Assembly: GCA_947463785.1 (NCBI GenBank)
Contig: CANHRG010000002.1
Span: 62,001-126,000 of the forward strand
Direction: 5' to 3'
Source of the DNA: Sphingobacteriaceae bacterium
GTDB lineage: Bacteria; Bacteroidota; Bacteroidia; Sphingobacteriales; Sphingobacteriaceae
DNA: 64,000 nt
Within the stretch, counting starts at the first letter, position 1, and every line of letters begins with the position of its first letter. The translations under genes were made by a program, and so were the position numbers. Positions 32,873 to 42,502 of the stretch are shown here, piece by piece. The notes under the pieces are model-generated. The model was not told the DNA's origin. It worked only from the letters and a program-made list of their open reading frames with translations, and did not search any database.

Positions 32873-35800
32873 ATGAAACAAAAATTACTAGCCCTCTTAT
32901 TCATGGCTATGTTGGCTTTTACAGCTACATACGCTCAGAATAAGACAGTTTCTGGTAAAGTTGTGGGGGCAGAAGATGGCCTACCATTACCAGGAGTATC
33001 GGTTAAGGTAAAGGGAACAAATGTTGGTTCTCAAACCGGTGTTGATGGTACATTTACATTAAATGTTCCAGCAGATGCGAAAACCTTGGTGTTTACTTAC
33101 ATTGGCTACAATACTTTAGATGTAGCTATTGGTAACAAAACACGTTTTGATGTACGTTTATCTGAAGATGCTAAACAACTTTCAGAGGTAATTATTACCG
33201 GTTACGGTACACTAACCAAGAAAGAAGTTACCGGTGCAATCACCACAGTTCGTGGTAAAGACATCGAAAGCTTACCGGTACAAACGTTTGACAGAGCATT
33301 GCAAGGTCGTGCAGCTGGTGTTCAGGTTACTACCAACGGTGGTCAGCCTGGTTCTGGTATCACGGTAAACATTCGTGGTGTCTCTACAATCAACGGTTCT
33401 ACTCAGCCTTTGTACATCATTGATGGGGTACAGGTTTCTCCGGGTGGACTTTCTGGTCAAACTACTCAGAACTTATTAGGTGCTATTAACCCTGCCGACG
33501 TAGAGTCAGTTCAAGTATTGAAAGATGCGGCTTCTGCATCTATCTACGGTTCTCAGGCTGCTAACGGGGTTGTAATCATTACTACCAAAAGAGGTAAATC
33601 TGGTAAAACTCAGGTTAAATTCTCTACTCAGTACGGTGTGAATGATCAAATGAATCCTTACGATTTATTGTCTAGCCCTGATTACTATGCCTTGCGTGCT
33701 GAAGCGGTAAGAAACAGAGCATTGCGTACAGGTACATCTGTTGCCACTGCAATTGGTGCTTTAAACTCTACCTTGTTTGGTTCAGCTACTGTACCTAGTA
33801 CCATGGTTACTACAGACTGGTACGATGCTGTTTTCCGTTTAGGTAGATTCACCCAAAACGATTTATCATTAGCTGGTGGTGACGAAAAAACTAGATTTTT
33901 CATCTCTGCTTCTTACAACAAAACAGAAGGTACAAACCTTGGTTCTGTTTACAAAAGAGGTACTATCAGAGCTAACGTAGATCATACCATCTCGAAGAAA
34001 TTCTCTATTGAATCTTCAATCAGTTTAGCTGGTGTAAAATCTAACGGTCCTTCTACAAACCAAGGGTTCTTTACAAACACTCCGTTCACCGGTGGTTTAT
34101 TTACTCCCCCGGTAAACCCAATTTACAATGCTGATGGTACATACAACAATAACTTAGTATCTGCATACGGTGTAAACATTGTTCAGTCTTTAAATGAAGA
34201 ACAACGTGAAACCGGTACCTTCCAAACGGTATCTAACTTGGCATTAAACTACAAGATTATGCCAGAGTTAACCTGGAGAACTACAGCGGGTATTGATTTT
34301 GCTGATGCGAAAGATTTCAATTACCGTCCTTCAAGCATTCCGATTTATGCAGCGAATGGTGGTACTGGTGCTGAAACTTTCAGAAGAAACATCAACTACA
34401 CAGCAGGTTCAACTTTGAACTATGTGAAAACGATTGCTACCAACCACAACTTAAATGTATTAGGTGGTGTGGAATACCGTTCTGTTGACAACACAGCTTT
34501 ATCTGCTGGTGCTCAAGGTTTCCCTTCTCCATTGTTAACTCTATTAAGTAGTGCGGGTACGCCAACTTCAACTGGTTCATCTTATACCGGTTACCGTTTG
34601 GCTAGTATCTTAGGTACTGTTCGTTACGATTTCAAAAACAAATATTTATTAACCGCTAACGTTCGTTACGACGGATCTTCTCGTTTCGGTGCAAACGAAA
34701 AGTTTGGTACTTTCTACGGTATTTCAACCGGTTGGAGAATTACCCAAGAAAACTTCATGAAATCTCTTGAATTTGTGAATGACTTGAAATTGAGAGCAAG
34801 TTACGGTTTAACAGGTATTCAGCCATCTGATGACTTCCGTTCAATCGACTTGTACGGTTCAGGTGGTACAGCAGGTGCCTATAACGGAGCAGCCAGTTTA
34901 AGAGCTACGCAGTTGGGTAATGCTGACTTAACTTGGGAAGAGTCTGCTCAAATCAACTTAGGTTTAGACTTCTCCTTATTCAACAATAGATTAAGTGGTT
35001 CCGTGGATGTATTCCAAAAGAACAACACTAAACTATTGTTAGATAGAACCCTTCCTTCTAACTCAGGTTTCGGCTCAATTAGAGAGAATGCCGGTGAAGT
35101 AGAAGCGAAAGGTATCGACGTGGAATTGAGCACAGTTAACTTTGATACCAATGGTTTCAAATGGACCAGTTCATTCAACGTGTCTATTTCTAGAAACAAA
35201 TTGTTATCCTTGAACGCAGGCGCTACCCGAATTGGTAATAGCTACGTAGTTAATGAGCCATTAAATACCATTTATACCTACAAGTATGCTGGTGTTAACC
35301 CTGCAGATGGAAGACCATTTTTCTATGACATTAATAATAACTTGACTTATAACCCGGTTACTGCTGATTTAAGACGCGTTGGTGATGCAAATGCTCAATT
35401 CTTTGGTGGTTTGACGAACACATTATCATATAAAGGATTGACTTTAGATGTATTGTTCCAATACCAGTACGGTAATGAGGCTTACTTGCAAACACTTCAA
35501 GTGTTGGAGTATTCAGGTTCAGGATCTGATAATCAGATTAGAAGTCAGTTAAATAGAGCTTGGAGAGCCCCCGGTCAAGTTACCGATACTCCTAGACCAT
35601 ACGATACTGGTACTGAGCCAGGTGGAATTAACTCATCTTCTCTAAGTTCTCGTTACGTACAAACCGCTTCTTACATCCGTTTAAAACAAGTAACCTTAAA
35701 CTACAAATTACCTCAATCTATCAGCAAGAAGATTGGTGTACCTGGTCTGAATGTATTTGTTCAAGGTTTGAACCTGGCAACATGGACTAACTACAGAGGT

Positions 35801-35884
35801 GAAGATCCGGAAACTACAGGTAACAACTTAAATGCTTACCCAGTTTCTAAAACCTTTGCTGGTGGTATTACTTTAGACTTTTAA
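32873..35884 (+). CDS. SusC/RagA-family TonB-linked outer-membrane protein
   Basis: Outer-membrane transporter for a glycan, peptide or other large nutrient, working with the SusD-like lipoprotein that follows. After the signal peptide (ending TYAQ, residue 22) there is a carboxypeptidase-D-like regulatory domain (about 23-100, VSGKVVGAEDGLPLPGVSV). A TonB-box-like stretch EVIITGYG, the plug (IRGVSTINGSTQPLYIIDG) and the barrel follow, ending in an aromatic-terminated strand. No STN domain, so direct coupling to an anti-sigma factor is unlikely. 1003 aa is typical. Confidence 0.95.
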   Translation: MKQKLLALLFMAMLAFTATYAQNKTVSGKVVGAEDGLPLPGVSVKVKGTNVGSQTGVDGTFTLNVPADAKTLVFTYIGYNTLDVAIGNKTRFDVRLSEDAKQLSEVIITGYGTLTKKEVTGAITTVRGKDIESLPVQTFDRALQGRAAGVQVTTNGGQPGSGITVNIRGVSTINGSTQPLYIIDGVQVSPGGLSGQTTQNLLGAINPADVESVQVLKDAASASIYGSQAANGVVIITTKRGKSGKTQVKFSTQYGVNDQMNPYDLLSSPDYYALRAEAVRNRALRTGTSVATAIGALNSTLFGSATVPSTMVTTDWYDAVFRLGRFTQNDLSLAGGDEKTRFFISASYNKTEGTNLGSVYKRGTIRANVDHTISKKFSIESSISLAGVKSNGPSTNQGFFTNTPFTGGLFTPPVNPIYNADGTYNNNLVSAYGVNIVQSLNEEQRETGTFQTVSNLALNYKIMPELTWRTTAGIDFADAKDFNYRPSSIPIYAANGGTGAETFRRNINYTAGSTLNYVKTIATNHNLNVLGGVEYRSVDNTALSAGAQGFPSPLLTLLSSAGTPTSTGSSYTGYRLASILGTVRYDFKNKYLLTANVRYDGSSRFGANEKFGTFYGISTGWRITQENFMKSLEFVNDLKLRASYGLTGIQPSDDFRSIDLYGSGGTAGAYNGAASLRATQLGNADLTWEESAQINLGLDFSLFNNRLSGSVDVFQKNNTKLLLDRTLPSNSGFGSIRENAGEVEAKGIDVELSTVNFDTNGFKWTSSFNVSISRNKLLSLNAGATRIGNSYVVNEPLNTIYTYKYAGVNPADGRPFFYDINNNLTYNPVTADLRRVGDANAQFFGGLTNTLSYKGLTLDVLFQYQYGNEAYLQTLQVLEYSGSGSDNQIRSQLNRAWRAPGQVTDTPRPYDTGTEPGGINSSSLSSRYVQTASYIRLKQVTLNYKLPQSISKKIGVPGLNVFVQGLNLATWTNYRGEDPETTGNNLNAYPVSKTFAGGITLDF

Positions 35885-35895
35885 TTGAAAAGAAC

Positions 35896-37332
35896 ATGAA
35901 AAAGACATTTTATTTATACGCTTTAGTTCTTGGTTTCGCTATCTCTTCTTGCGAGAAGTCGGTAGAGGTTGAACCTAAGAACTCTATTGCCCCAAATGCG
36001 GTAATCACTACGTTAAGTGGTAACCAAGCTGTATTGGCCTCTGCTTACGACCGTTTGCAGTCATTTGGCTACTGGGGCAGAGATATGGCTTTACTAGGTG
36101 ATGCCATGGCAGATAATATTTATACAGAAGTTAATATTGCTGGTGGTCGTTATACTGGAGCTAACTTAAATCAACGTGGTTCACACTACGGTTTTTGGGG
36201 TACTGCTTATGTAGCTATTAACGACGTGAATACAGTTATTGCTAACATTGACGGTGTACCTGGTTCTGCTACTGCCATTGCACAAGCAAAAGCTGAAGCA
36301 TTGGCTTTACGTGCCATGGTTTATTTTGACTTGGCTAGAACCTATGGTTATGAGCCAACCAAAATTCAAGGTGGGTTTGACCGCTCTGTTGTTTTGCGTT
36401 TGAGTCCAAGTGCAACTCCTAGCGATGCTTCACCAAGAAGAAGAACTTCGGTTGACTCTGTTTACAAAGCAATTGAGAAAGATTTGAAAGATGCCATTGC
36501 TTTATTCCCTGCAAGTAATACATCTCGATTCAGATTGAACAAACCTGCTGCTCAAGCTTTATTGGGTAAGGTTTATCTGTACTGGGAAAAATGGGGTGAT
36601 GCCGTTACTCAGTTTGATGCAGCCTTAGCTGGTACACCAGCAACTCAAATTGCAGCTGGTGCATACGTAACTGCTTTCAATACTGCGAGCGTTAACCAAG
36701 AATCGTTATTTGAAATTCCATTCATCACTTCAACAGAAATGTCGGGTGTAACTGGTGCTAACGATTCACCGTTCAGTTATACTAACCCAAGTGGTAGAAA
36801 TTCATTCTCTACTTTTGGTGGTCAAACTGCTTCAGACGAGTTGATGGCTTTATTTGAGGCTGGTGACGATCGTAGATCCATGTTCTTCCAATTTGGTGGT
36901 ACATCTGCTACTGCATCTCCAGTTTTCAATTGGTGTGCTAAATACAGAGGTTCTGTTGGTGCTTACACCGATAACATTAAAGTTATCAGATTCTCTGATG
37001 TGGTATTGATGAAAGCTGAAGCTTTGGCTGAGCAAAACCAATTCCAAGCAGCTGCTGATTTGGTTATTGCTTTAAGAGCAAGAAGAAATGCAACTACCAA
37101 CACCGTTCCTAATACTAGCGCTATCAAGGATTATATCCAAACTGAGCGTCGTAGAGAGTTATTCTTTGAAGGACACCGTTGGTTCGATTTGAAACGTAAA
37201 GGTGCTGGTATTACAAAACCTGCTAAAACTGCGGTTGGTTCTATCTCAGCAGCTGATTACAGAATCTTACCTCCGCTTCCAGTAAGTGAGGTAACCTTGT
37301 TGCCAACTTTACCTAACAATCCTAACTATTAA
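35896..37332 (+). CDS. RagB/SusD-family nutrient-binding lipoprotein
   Basis: Surface lipoprotein that caps the SusC-type barrel. The lipobox is ISSC (Cys19). Tetratricopeptide-like helices are visible (AEALALRAMVYFDLARTYGY; KPAAQALLGKVYLYWEKWGDAVTQFDAAL). The conserved C-terminal ERRRELFFEGHRWFDLKRKG is diagnostic of SusD. Length 478 aa is typical. It is 11 bases downstream of susC, in the same operon. Confidence 0.95.
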   Translation: MKKTFYLYALVLGFAISSCEKSVEVEPKNSIAPNAVITTLSGNQAVLASAYDRLQSFGYWGRDMALLGDAMADNIYTEVNIAGGRYTGANLNQRGSHYGFWGTAYVAINDVNTVIANIDGVPGSATAIAQAKAEALALRAMVYFDLARTYGYEPTKIQGGFDRSVVLRLSPSATPSDASPRRRTSVDSVYKAIEKDLKDAIALFPASNTSRFRLNKPAAQALLGKVYLYWEKWGDAVTQFDAALAGTPATQIAAGAYVTAFNTASVNQESLFEIPFITSTEMSGVTGANDSPFSYTNPSGRNSFSTFGGQTASDELMALFEAGDDRRSMFFQFGGTSATASPVFNWCAKYRGSVGAYTDNIKVIRFSDVVLMKAEALAEQNQFQAAADLVIALRARRNATTNTVPNTSAIKDYIQTERRRELFFEGHRWFDLKRKGAGITKPAKTAVGSISAADYRILPPLPVSEVTLLPTLPNNPNY

Positions 37333-37342
37333 TTGATACAAG

Positions 37343-37870
37343 ATGAAAAGATTAATTTTATTCGCATTCCTTTTAGCATCTGTTGGGGTAACTGTTACAA
37401 GTTGCTTTCCTGAAGATGAGAATACCTATGCTGGTCCAACTCTTATCGAGTTTAAAAACCACACTCTGGGTATTACCAGTACTGTATTAACCGCAAGAGG
37501 AATTGTTATCACACCTTCTACTCAGGTGCAAACTGACTCTACGCGTTACATCATGCAGAATGTGCGTACTAGCGATACCATTTATGTACAAATGATTGGT
37601 CGTCAACAGCCAACCGCTACTACTGTACCTTTTACAGTACGTGCTAGTAGCGATGCAGTTGCAGGTACACACTACAACTTTGACGCCTCAAATGCAGGCA
37701 ACACGGTTACCATTCCGGCAAACTCTTCAGTGGGTTTCCTGATTGTTAGACCTGTTGCTAACAGCGTTCCTGTAGGTTCACTTAGAGGTGTATTTATCGA
37801 CTTGGCTAAAACTGGAACATTCCAACCAAGTCCTAACTACAGTAAATTTAAACTGTACATCAAAGGTTAA
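37343..37870 (+). CDS. DUF4843-like surface lipoprotein of the SusC/SusD operon
   Basis: A 175-aa lipoprotein with Cys21 following a signal peptide (VTVTSC). The rest is beta-rich, Thr/Ser/Val-rich and ends SKFKLYIKG. It resembles the DUF4843 or Calx-beta-like accessory lipoproteins that often form the third gene after susD. It probably sits on the cell surface and binds the same ligand. No glycoside hydrolase or protease accompanies the operon, so the substrate cannot be guessed. Confidence 0.75.
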   Translation: MKRLILFAFLLASVGVTVTSCFPEDENTYAGPTLIEFKNHTLGITSTVLTARGIVITPSTQVQTDSTRYIMQNVRTSDTIYVQMIGRQQPTATTVPFTVRASSDAVAGTHYNFDASNAGNTVTIPANSSVGFLIVRPVANSVPVGSLRGVFIDLAKTGTFQPSPNYSKFKLYIKG

Positions 37871-37891
37871 TTCTTTGGTATAGTTTAGTAC

Positions 37892-37926
37892 AAAAAAACC
37901 CGGCTCAATTTGAGCCGGGTTTTTTT
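37892..37926. terminator. Bidirectional terminator
   Basis: A very stable stem of AAAAAAACCCGGCTCA with TGAGCCGGGTTTTTT around ATT. It ends the SusC/SusD operon and the convergent repressor gene. Confidence 0.93.
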
Positions 37927-37943
37927 ATGAATACCACTGTCGT

Positions 37944-38711
37944 TTAGTTTTTTAATCCAGTAATCGACTTTTGCATTTGAGCTACCATTTGGGTAAGGCT
38001 CTCTAAGCTTGGTTCTGGACTTGGTTGTGGAAACTCTGAGCTGATATAGGCCTTTGCTTTCCATATTTCCAGGATGTCTTCAACCTGTAGGGTGTACGGT
38101 TCATAAACCGGATTGTCTGATATGAGTTTAATGGATTTTGCATCTTTAAATCGATTGCCCGCACGCTTATACACCACACCGTCATTCTGACTGATAAAGA
38201 CGTATGTTTCTCCTGGTTTAACATCATTCCAATTTTCTACATATTCGCCAATTACAATCGTCCCAGTAGGTAAGGGGAGCATCGAATCACCCTTGATCTC
38301 AAAAGCACGGTAGGTACCCTGATTAAAGAATGGCAAATTGAATTTTGGTAGCTCGCCAATAAATTCTGGATCGGCATAGCCATTTAAATAACCTGCACTG
38401 GCTTTTACCGGAACAAAGTCGATACGTTCATTCTCATCCATATCTACCGAAATACTCAATATACGGATATTGCTACCATCACTTTTCGGTTTAGGTTTCC
38501 ATTGGTCATTTATTTTTTCATTGACCAATTCATCCATGGAAAGCTCATAAAATTCGGCGAATTTCTTGAGGAGTTCGTATTTAGGTTCCGCCCGATCTTC
38601 TTCGTATGCACCCACCAGAGAGCGTTTAATATCCATTAAATCAGCAAATTGTTGCTGGGTTAAGCCTTTTTTCTTTCTTAGGTATTTTAAATTTTCTGAG
38701 ATCCGAGCCAT
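37944..38711 (-). CDS. XRE-family repressor with S24 (LexA/cI-like) autoprotease domain
   Basis: 255 aa. An N-terminal helix-turn-helix (about 5-62, LRKKKGLTQQQFADLMDIKRSLVGAYE) is followed by a linker and an S24 domain. The predicted self-cleavage site is A106-G107 in KASAGYLNG and the Ser-Lys dyad is S143 (GDSMLP) and K182 (GVVYKRAG). By analogy with LexA and cI, it would lose DNA binding on self-cleavage after DNA damage. It is divergent from a small GIY-YIG-like gene across a 123-base region with repeated operators. Trigger and targets are inferred. Confidence 0.9.
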   Translation of the reverse strand: MARISENLKYLRKKKGLTQQQFADLMDIKRSLVGAYEEDRAEPKYELLKKFAEFYELSMDELVNEKINDQWKPKPKSDGSNIRILSISVDMDENERIDFVPVKASAGYLNGYADPEFIGELPKFNLPFFNQGTYRAFEIKGDSMLPLPTGTIVIGEYVENWNDVKPGETYVFISQNDGVVYKRAGNRFKDAKSIKLISDNPVYEPYTLQVEDILEIWKAKAYISSEFPQPSPEPSLESLTQMVAQMQKSITGLKN

Positions 38712-38732
38712 TTTAAAAAATATTTTGCGATT

Positions 38733-38747
38733 ACTAAAATTGTTAGT
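38733..38747. promoter_or_regulatory. Operator copy 1 for the S24 repressor
   Basis: ACTAA-AATTG-TTAGT: a 5-bp inverted repeat with a 5-bp spacer, located 21 bases upstream of the repressor start codon. An identical arrangement recurs at 38797-38811. Confidence 0.65.
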
Positions 38748-38796
38748 ATTATTGTGCCAACAAATTTAGTAATTAATTCTTGAACTAACAAAATAT

Positions 38797-38811
38797 ACTA
38801 ATCAGTTTAGT
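38797..38811. promoter_or_regulatory. Operator copy 2 for the S24 repressor
   Basis: ACTAA-TCAGT-TTAGT, the same half-sites and spacing as copy 1, 23 bases before the GIY-YIG-like start. Single half-sites also occur at 38766-38770 (TTAGT) and 38784-38788 (ACTAA). A longer inverted repeat, CTTGAACTAA with TTTAGTTCAAG (38779-38816), overlaps copy 2. Confidence 0.65.
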
Positions 38812-38834
38812 TCAAGATACCAAATAGGAAGGTT

Positions 38835-39173
38835 ATGAAAAAGTATGTATTCATCATCACAGATAGAAACCGGACGAACTTACACGTTGGAATTAGCAGT
38901 GATTTAGTAAAGACTATGGATTTTTACAATCAGATGCCTTGCTTATTTTTTGATCCGGGACAACAGCTTAACCGCTTGGTCTATTTTGAGGAGTTTGCCA
39001 GTAATCAAACAGCTAACGCTCGGTTTGCGCTCATCAATCAGTTTACTAAGATGCAGAAAGAACGTCTTATCAGGTCTGCAAATGCAGATTGGCTTGATTT
39101 AAGTCCGGCAATTCGTGTTGAGCAACAATACCTTTTACAATTAAATAGCGCTTCCTTTTATCAGGTTGCTTAA
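38835..39173 (+). CDS. Degenerate GIY-YIG nuclease-like small protein
   Basis: 112 aa. The N-terminus KYVFIITDRNRTNLHVGISSDLVKTMDFY aligns by eye with GIY-YIG proteins of the YhbQ type (usual form YVYILTNKNRTVLYIGVTNDL). The first tyrosine motif has become VFI and the second HVG. The downstream LVYFEEF retains a YFE-like element. Nuclease activity is therefore doubtful. It is divergently transcribed from the S24 repressor and flanked by its operators, so it is probably a repressed, damage-inducible gene. Function inferred only. Confidence 0.7.
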   Translation: MKKYVFIITDRNRTNLHVGISSDLVKTMDFYNQMPCLFFDPGQQLNRLVYFEEFASNQTANARFALINQFTKMQKERLIRSANADWLDLSPAIRVEQQYLLQLNSASFYQVA

Positions 39174-39191
39174 TCATCGATATTGGCATAT

Positions 39192-39219
39192 AAAAAAAGC
39201 GGCTTTTGCCGCTTTTTTT
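39192..39219. terminator. Bidirectional terminator
   Basis: A perfect 12-bp stem, AAAAAAAGCGGC with GCCGCTTTTTTT around TTTT, between convergent genes. Confidence 0.92.
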
Positions 39220-39233
39220 ATGCTTAGGCTGGT

Positions 39234-42200
39234 TTACCAACCAGGAGCGAAGGTAAGTCCGAATACACCTCCATTGATATTTTTACGTTGGAAAGGAATG
39301 GCGTAATAGGGTTCAATAACGAAATAACCAAACACATTCACTCGTAATGAAAGTCCCATACTCATAGCCGGAACTCGGCTGTAAACTTCAGTTGTTTGAT
39401 TATTTTGATTAACTACACTTCCAATCAGTTTAGGTTTTGAGCTAAAGCTTACTTCACTTCCATTGTTATAAGCCAATCCGATATCAAAAAATGCGTTAAG
39501 ATCACTAAATAAGAATTTAGATTCGATAGCCGTTAACTTTTTAGGGCCCGTAAATGGTAAACGAACCTCAAAATTGGCAACAGCGATTTTACTTCCAACC
39601 AATTGATCAATTGAAAATTCACCATTGGCTGAACTGATATCGCCTTTGGTGTAAAACGAATTGTATTCATAACCCCGAATAAATACCGGGTTGCCAATGA
39701 ATTGCTGGGCAAAGAATTGATTTTCATCTCCTCCCAATGCCATACTTGATAAAAATCTACCAGCCAGTGTGATTTTCTTTAATCTCAGGTATTTCCGTAG
39801 ATCAACGGTAGCCATGGACAGGTTGAAATCTCCCATTAGGGTATTGATACCAATGCGGTAACGATACCCATTTAGCGGTGCGGTTAAGCCGAAATTGGAG
39901 TTGTCGCCAACTAAGGCAGCATCAAAGCCGAAAATTCTGAAATTCTGGAAATTGATACCATAAGTATTGTTGTAAAACTGATTTGCTTCGGCCAATGAGA
40001 CTTTTTTGCGATCTGAACCAATAAAATAAGTAGGAATGCCATTTATCTGATCGTAATATTGGCTAAACCGATCTATGCGGTACGAATAGCTAGCTGCTGA
40101 AGTTCCCAATTCAAACCGACTAACTTTTGAGAATGGATAAGAGCCAAATAGTTGTACGCGATCTTCGAAAGTACGGATTACATCGTAGCTGGAACGATAA
40201 ACGGTAACCGGACCCTGACTGGTTTGTAAATCTTCATAGCCATCAGATAAATAAGCACTCATAAACGGAATATGAGAAACACCTGCACCCCAATTCACCC
40301 GACTCTGCTGGTTAATGTAGGCCACTTGAGCTCCGAAATCGTAAATTTCACCATTTATGGAAGCTGCGGTATAGATTTGGTTTCTTCCTAAGATATCAGA
40401 GAAAATACCTTGTACTCCACTTGCTAATCCTGCTCCAAAACGACCAACACTAGCCCCAACACCATTTCCTGCTAAGTAATCGAGTTTGAATTTTGAACGG
40501 AATGGAATCGGTTTGATGCTAGCATCGGTTATTTCCTCAAAGCGTTCAAAGTTTTTGAGGTTGCTGTTAATGACGTCTACACCGGCAGATCGTGGAGGAG
40601 GCAAGGTTGCAGCCGCAAAATCTAGCTTGTTGGGATCTACTTTAATTGGTGTAAAATCTGTGGATTTGGCATTGTAAACCTGGTATTTTTGAGCACGATA
40701 GTAGTTGTAAACCACATCGTCATTTCTAGAAACACTAAGTGCCGGTGCAAATTCGGTAATACCACTAATTCCGGTAAAATAATCGGTAAGCTGCTCAACA
40801 GTATCATCACTAAAACTGAAGCGATACAGGTTTCTGAAACCATCGCGGTTAGAGAGGAAGTAAAGCTGTTGGTCATTTCCAGAGAACTGTGGATTTAAGT
40901 TATTGGCTCCGGTAAATACATCAATAACCTGAATTTTGCGGTCTTTTAAATCAACTACCGTTAAATTGAACCCAATATCCACATTGGTATCCTGGTCTTT
41001 TAACGTTTTCCTGTCGGAGCTGAAAGCTACTTTTTGGCCATTGTTAGAGAAAGCCGGTTGGTAGTCTGAATAAGCATCATCGGTGAGTTGAGTCAATTTT
41101 TTAGTTTGCAGATTAAATAGGTAAATATCGCTTTGACCTTCTTTTAAACCCGAAAACGCTACACTTGCGCCATCTGGCGACCAAGCGATATTACTAAACT
41201 CTTCTACATCACCCATGGATTCGGTTTGGAGGGTTCTGCCGGTTTGGGTATCCACCACAAATAGTTTATTACGACCTTCAGCAAAGGCACTAAAGGCGAA
41301 TCGTTTACTATCCGGAGACCAAGCACCAGCTGATTCGATAAAATTGAACTCGTCGATGTGCGAATTCCTGGTTTTACTAGTCAGTTTTCGAATAATGGCA
41401 CCTGTTTTAGCATCGGCTAAGAATAAATCAATACTAAAAAGTTCTTTTTCAGATAAAAAGGCCACGTATTTTCCATCTGGAGATAGGGAAGGAGCCACAT
41501 TCATTTCTCCGGCATTTTTATCGTCCAATATGCGTTTGCCGATAGGTGTTTGAGTGGTGTCTTTCAGAAAGGGTTTATAGGCAGTTTCTATGCTGTTTCT
41601 CCATAAACTCGACAAAGTTCTATCTGAATAACCAAAAACAGCCTGAATGGCACGTTCGTAACCAAATCTGGAGGATGCTTTAAATAAAGGAACAATTACG
41701 GTATCTCCATAGGTTGAACCAATAAATGACCAAAATGCCTGACCGTATCGATATGGAAAATACCTGTTGCTGGTAGTTAGGTCTTTTAGGGTGGGGATAT
41801 CTTTATTCAGATACGCATCACGCATCCACATGGATGTAAATGCATCAACTTTACCAACCGACAAGTATTCTGCCATACCTTCAACCATCCAAAGCGGTAA
41901 ATTACCCATGTTTTCCAAATTGGTGGTATCACCTTCCAGGATGGTATGGTATTGAAAAGCGTGAACCATCTCGTGACCCAGTACGTGTCGGGTTTGGTGG
42001 TTAAGCTGGTTGATAGGCATTACAACCCGATTTTTAAACGCTTCGGTAACACCACCCGTTCCTACACCAATATCGCCATCAATAGCTGTAGTTTGTTGAA
42101 ATTCGGGGGCATTATTGTACAAAATGAGTGGGTTTTTACGGCTAAACGTATCTCTGAAAACTTGTTGATGCAGGGCATACCAGGTTTCACTTTCCTTAGC

Positions 42201-42386
42201 GAATTTTTTTACCAAGCTGTCGTTCTTGAGGTAGTAATACAGCTCGAAGTGCGGGGTTTGGTAAACCTTAAACTTTAAATTTTTATAGCGCACTTTGTTC
42301 TGGCCAAAATATTGAGCCTGTGCAAAATTGGGTGTTAAGCCTAGCAATAGGCCACTTATCAAGCAAAAAATCAAAAATCGTTTCAC
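39234..42386 (-). CDS. Three-part envelope protein: zinc metalloprotease, PD40 propeller and outer-membrane barrel
   Basis: 1050 aa. A signal peptide ends near residue 25 (AQAQ). Residues about 35-180 form a gluzincin-like domain with HEMVH at 138-142 and a later LPLWMVEGMAEYL that can supply the third zinc ligand (E169). Residues about 290-560 contain repeated TolB/PD40 propeller motifs (for example SLSPDGKYVAFLSEKE, AWSPDGASVAFSG). The C-terminal third is aromatic-rich beta-barrel, ending in a BamA/Omp85-like last strand (GVFGLTFAPGW). Start GTG 42386. The combination suggests a surface-displayed or barrel-tethered protease; the role is unknown. Confidence 0.8.
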   Translation of the reverse strand: MKRFLIFCLISGLLLGLTPNFAQAQYFGQNKVRYKNLKFKVYQTPHFELYYYLKNDSLVKKFAKESETWYALHQQVFRDTFSRKNPLILYNNAPEFQQTTAIDGDIGVGTGGVTEAFKNRVVMPINQLNHQTRHVLGHEMVHAFQYHTILEGDTTNLENMGNLPLWMVEGMAEYLSVGKVDAFTSMWMRDAYLNKDIPTLKDLTTSNRYFPYRYGQAFWSFIGSTYGDTVIVPLFKASSRFGYERAIQAVFGYSDRTLSSLWRNSIETAYKPFLKDTTQTPIGKRILDDKNAGEMNVAPSLSPDGKYVAFLSEKELFSIDLFLADAKTGAIIRKLTSKTRNSHIDEFNFIESAGAWSPDSKRFAFSAFAEGRNKLFVVDTQTGRTLQTESMGDVEEFSNIAWSPDGASVAFSGLKEGQSDIYLFNLQTKKLTQLTDDAYSDYQPAFSNNGQKVAFSSDRKTLKDQDTNVDIGFNLTVVDLKDRKIQVIDVFTGANNLNPQFSGNDQQLYFLSNRDGFRNLYRFSFSDDTVEQLTDYFTGISGITEFAPALSVSRNDDVVYNYYRAQKYQVYNAKSTDFTPIKVDPNKLDFAAATLPPPRSAGVDVINSNLKNFERFEEITDASIKPIPFRSKFKLDYLAGNGVGASVGRFGAGLASGVQGIFSDILGRNQIYTAASINGEIYDFGAQVAYINQQSRVNWGAGVSHIPFMSAYLSDGYEDLQTSQGPVTVYRSSYDVIRTFEDRVQLFGSYPFSKVSRFELGTSAASYSYRIDRFSQYYDQINGIPTYFIGSDRKKVSLAEANQFYNNTYGINFQNFRIFGFDAALVGDNSNFGLTAPLNGYRYRIGINTLMGDFNLSMATVDLRKYLRLKKITLAGRFLSSMALGGDENQFFAQQFIGNPVFIRGYEYNSFYTKGDISSANGEFSIDQLVGSKIAVANFEVRLPFTGPKKLTAIESKFLFSDLNAFFDIGLAYNNGSEVSFSSKPKLIGSVVNQNNQTTEVYSRVPAMSMGLSLRVNVFGYFVIEPYYAIPFQRKNINGGVFGLTFAPGW

Positions 42387-42502
42387 AGTATGAAAATTAG
42401 GGTACGCGGATCAATTCAAAAGCAATGTATCTAAGTTAGTAATAAAACCACTTCGCATAAAGAATCGCCTTCAATTAAGTAATAACGTAAATGTTTAACC
42501 AG

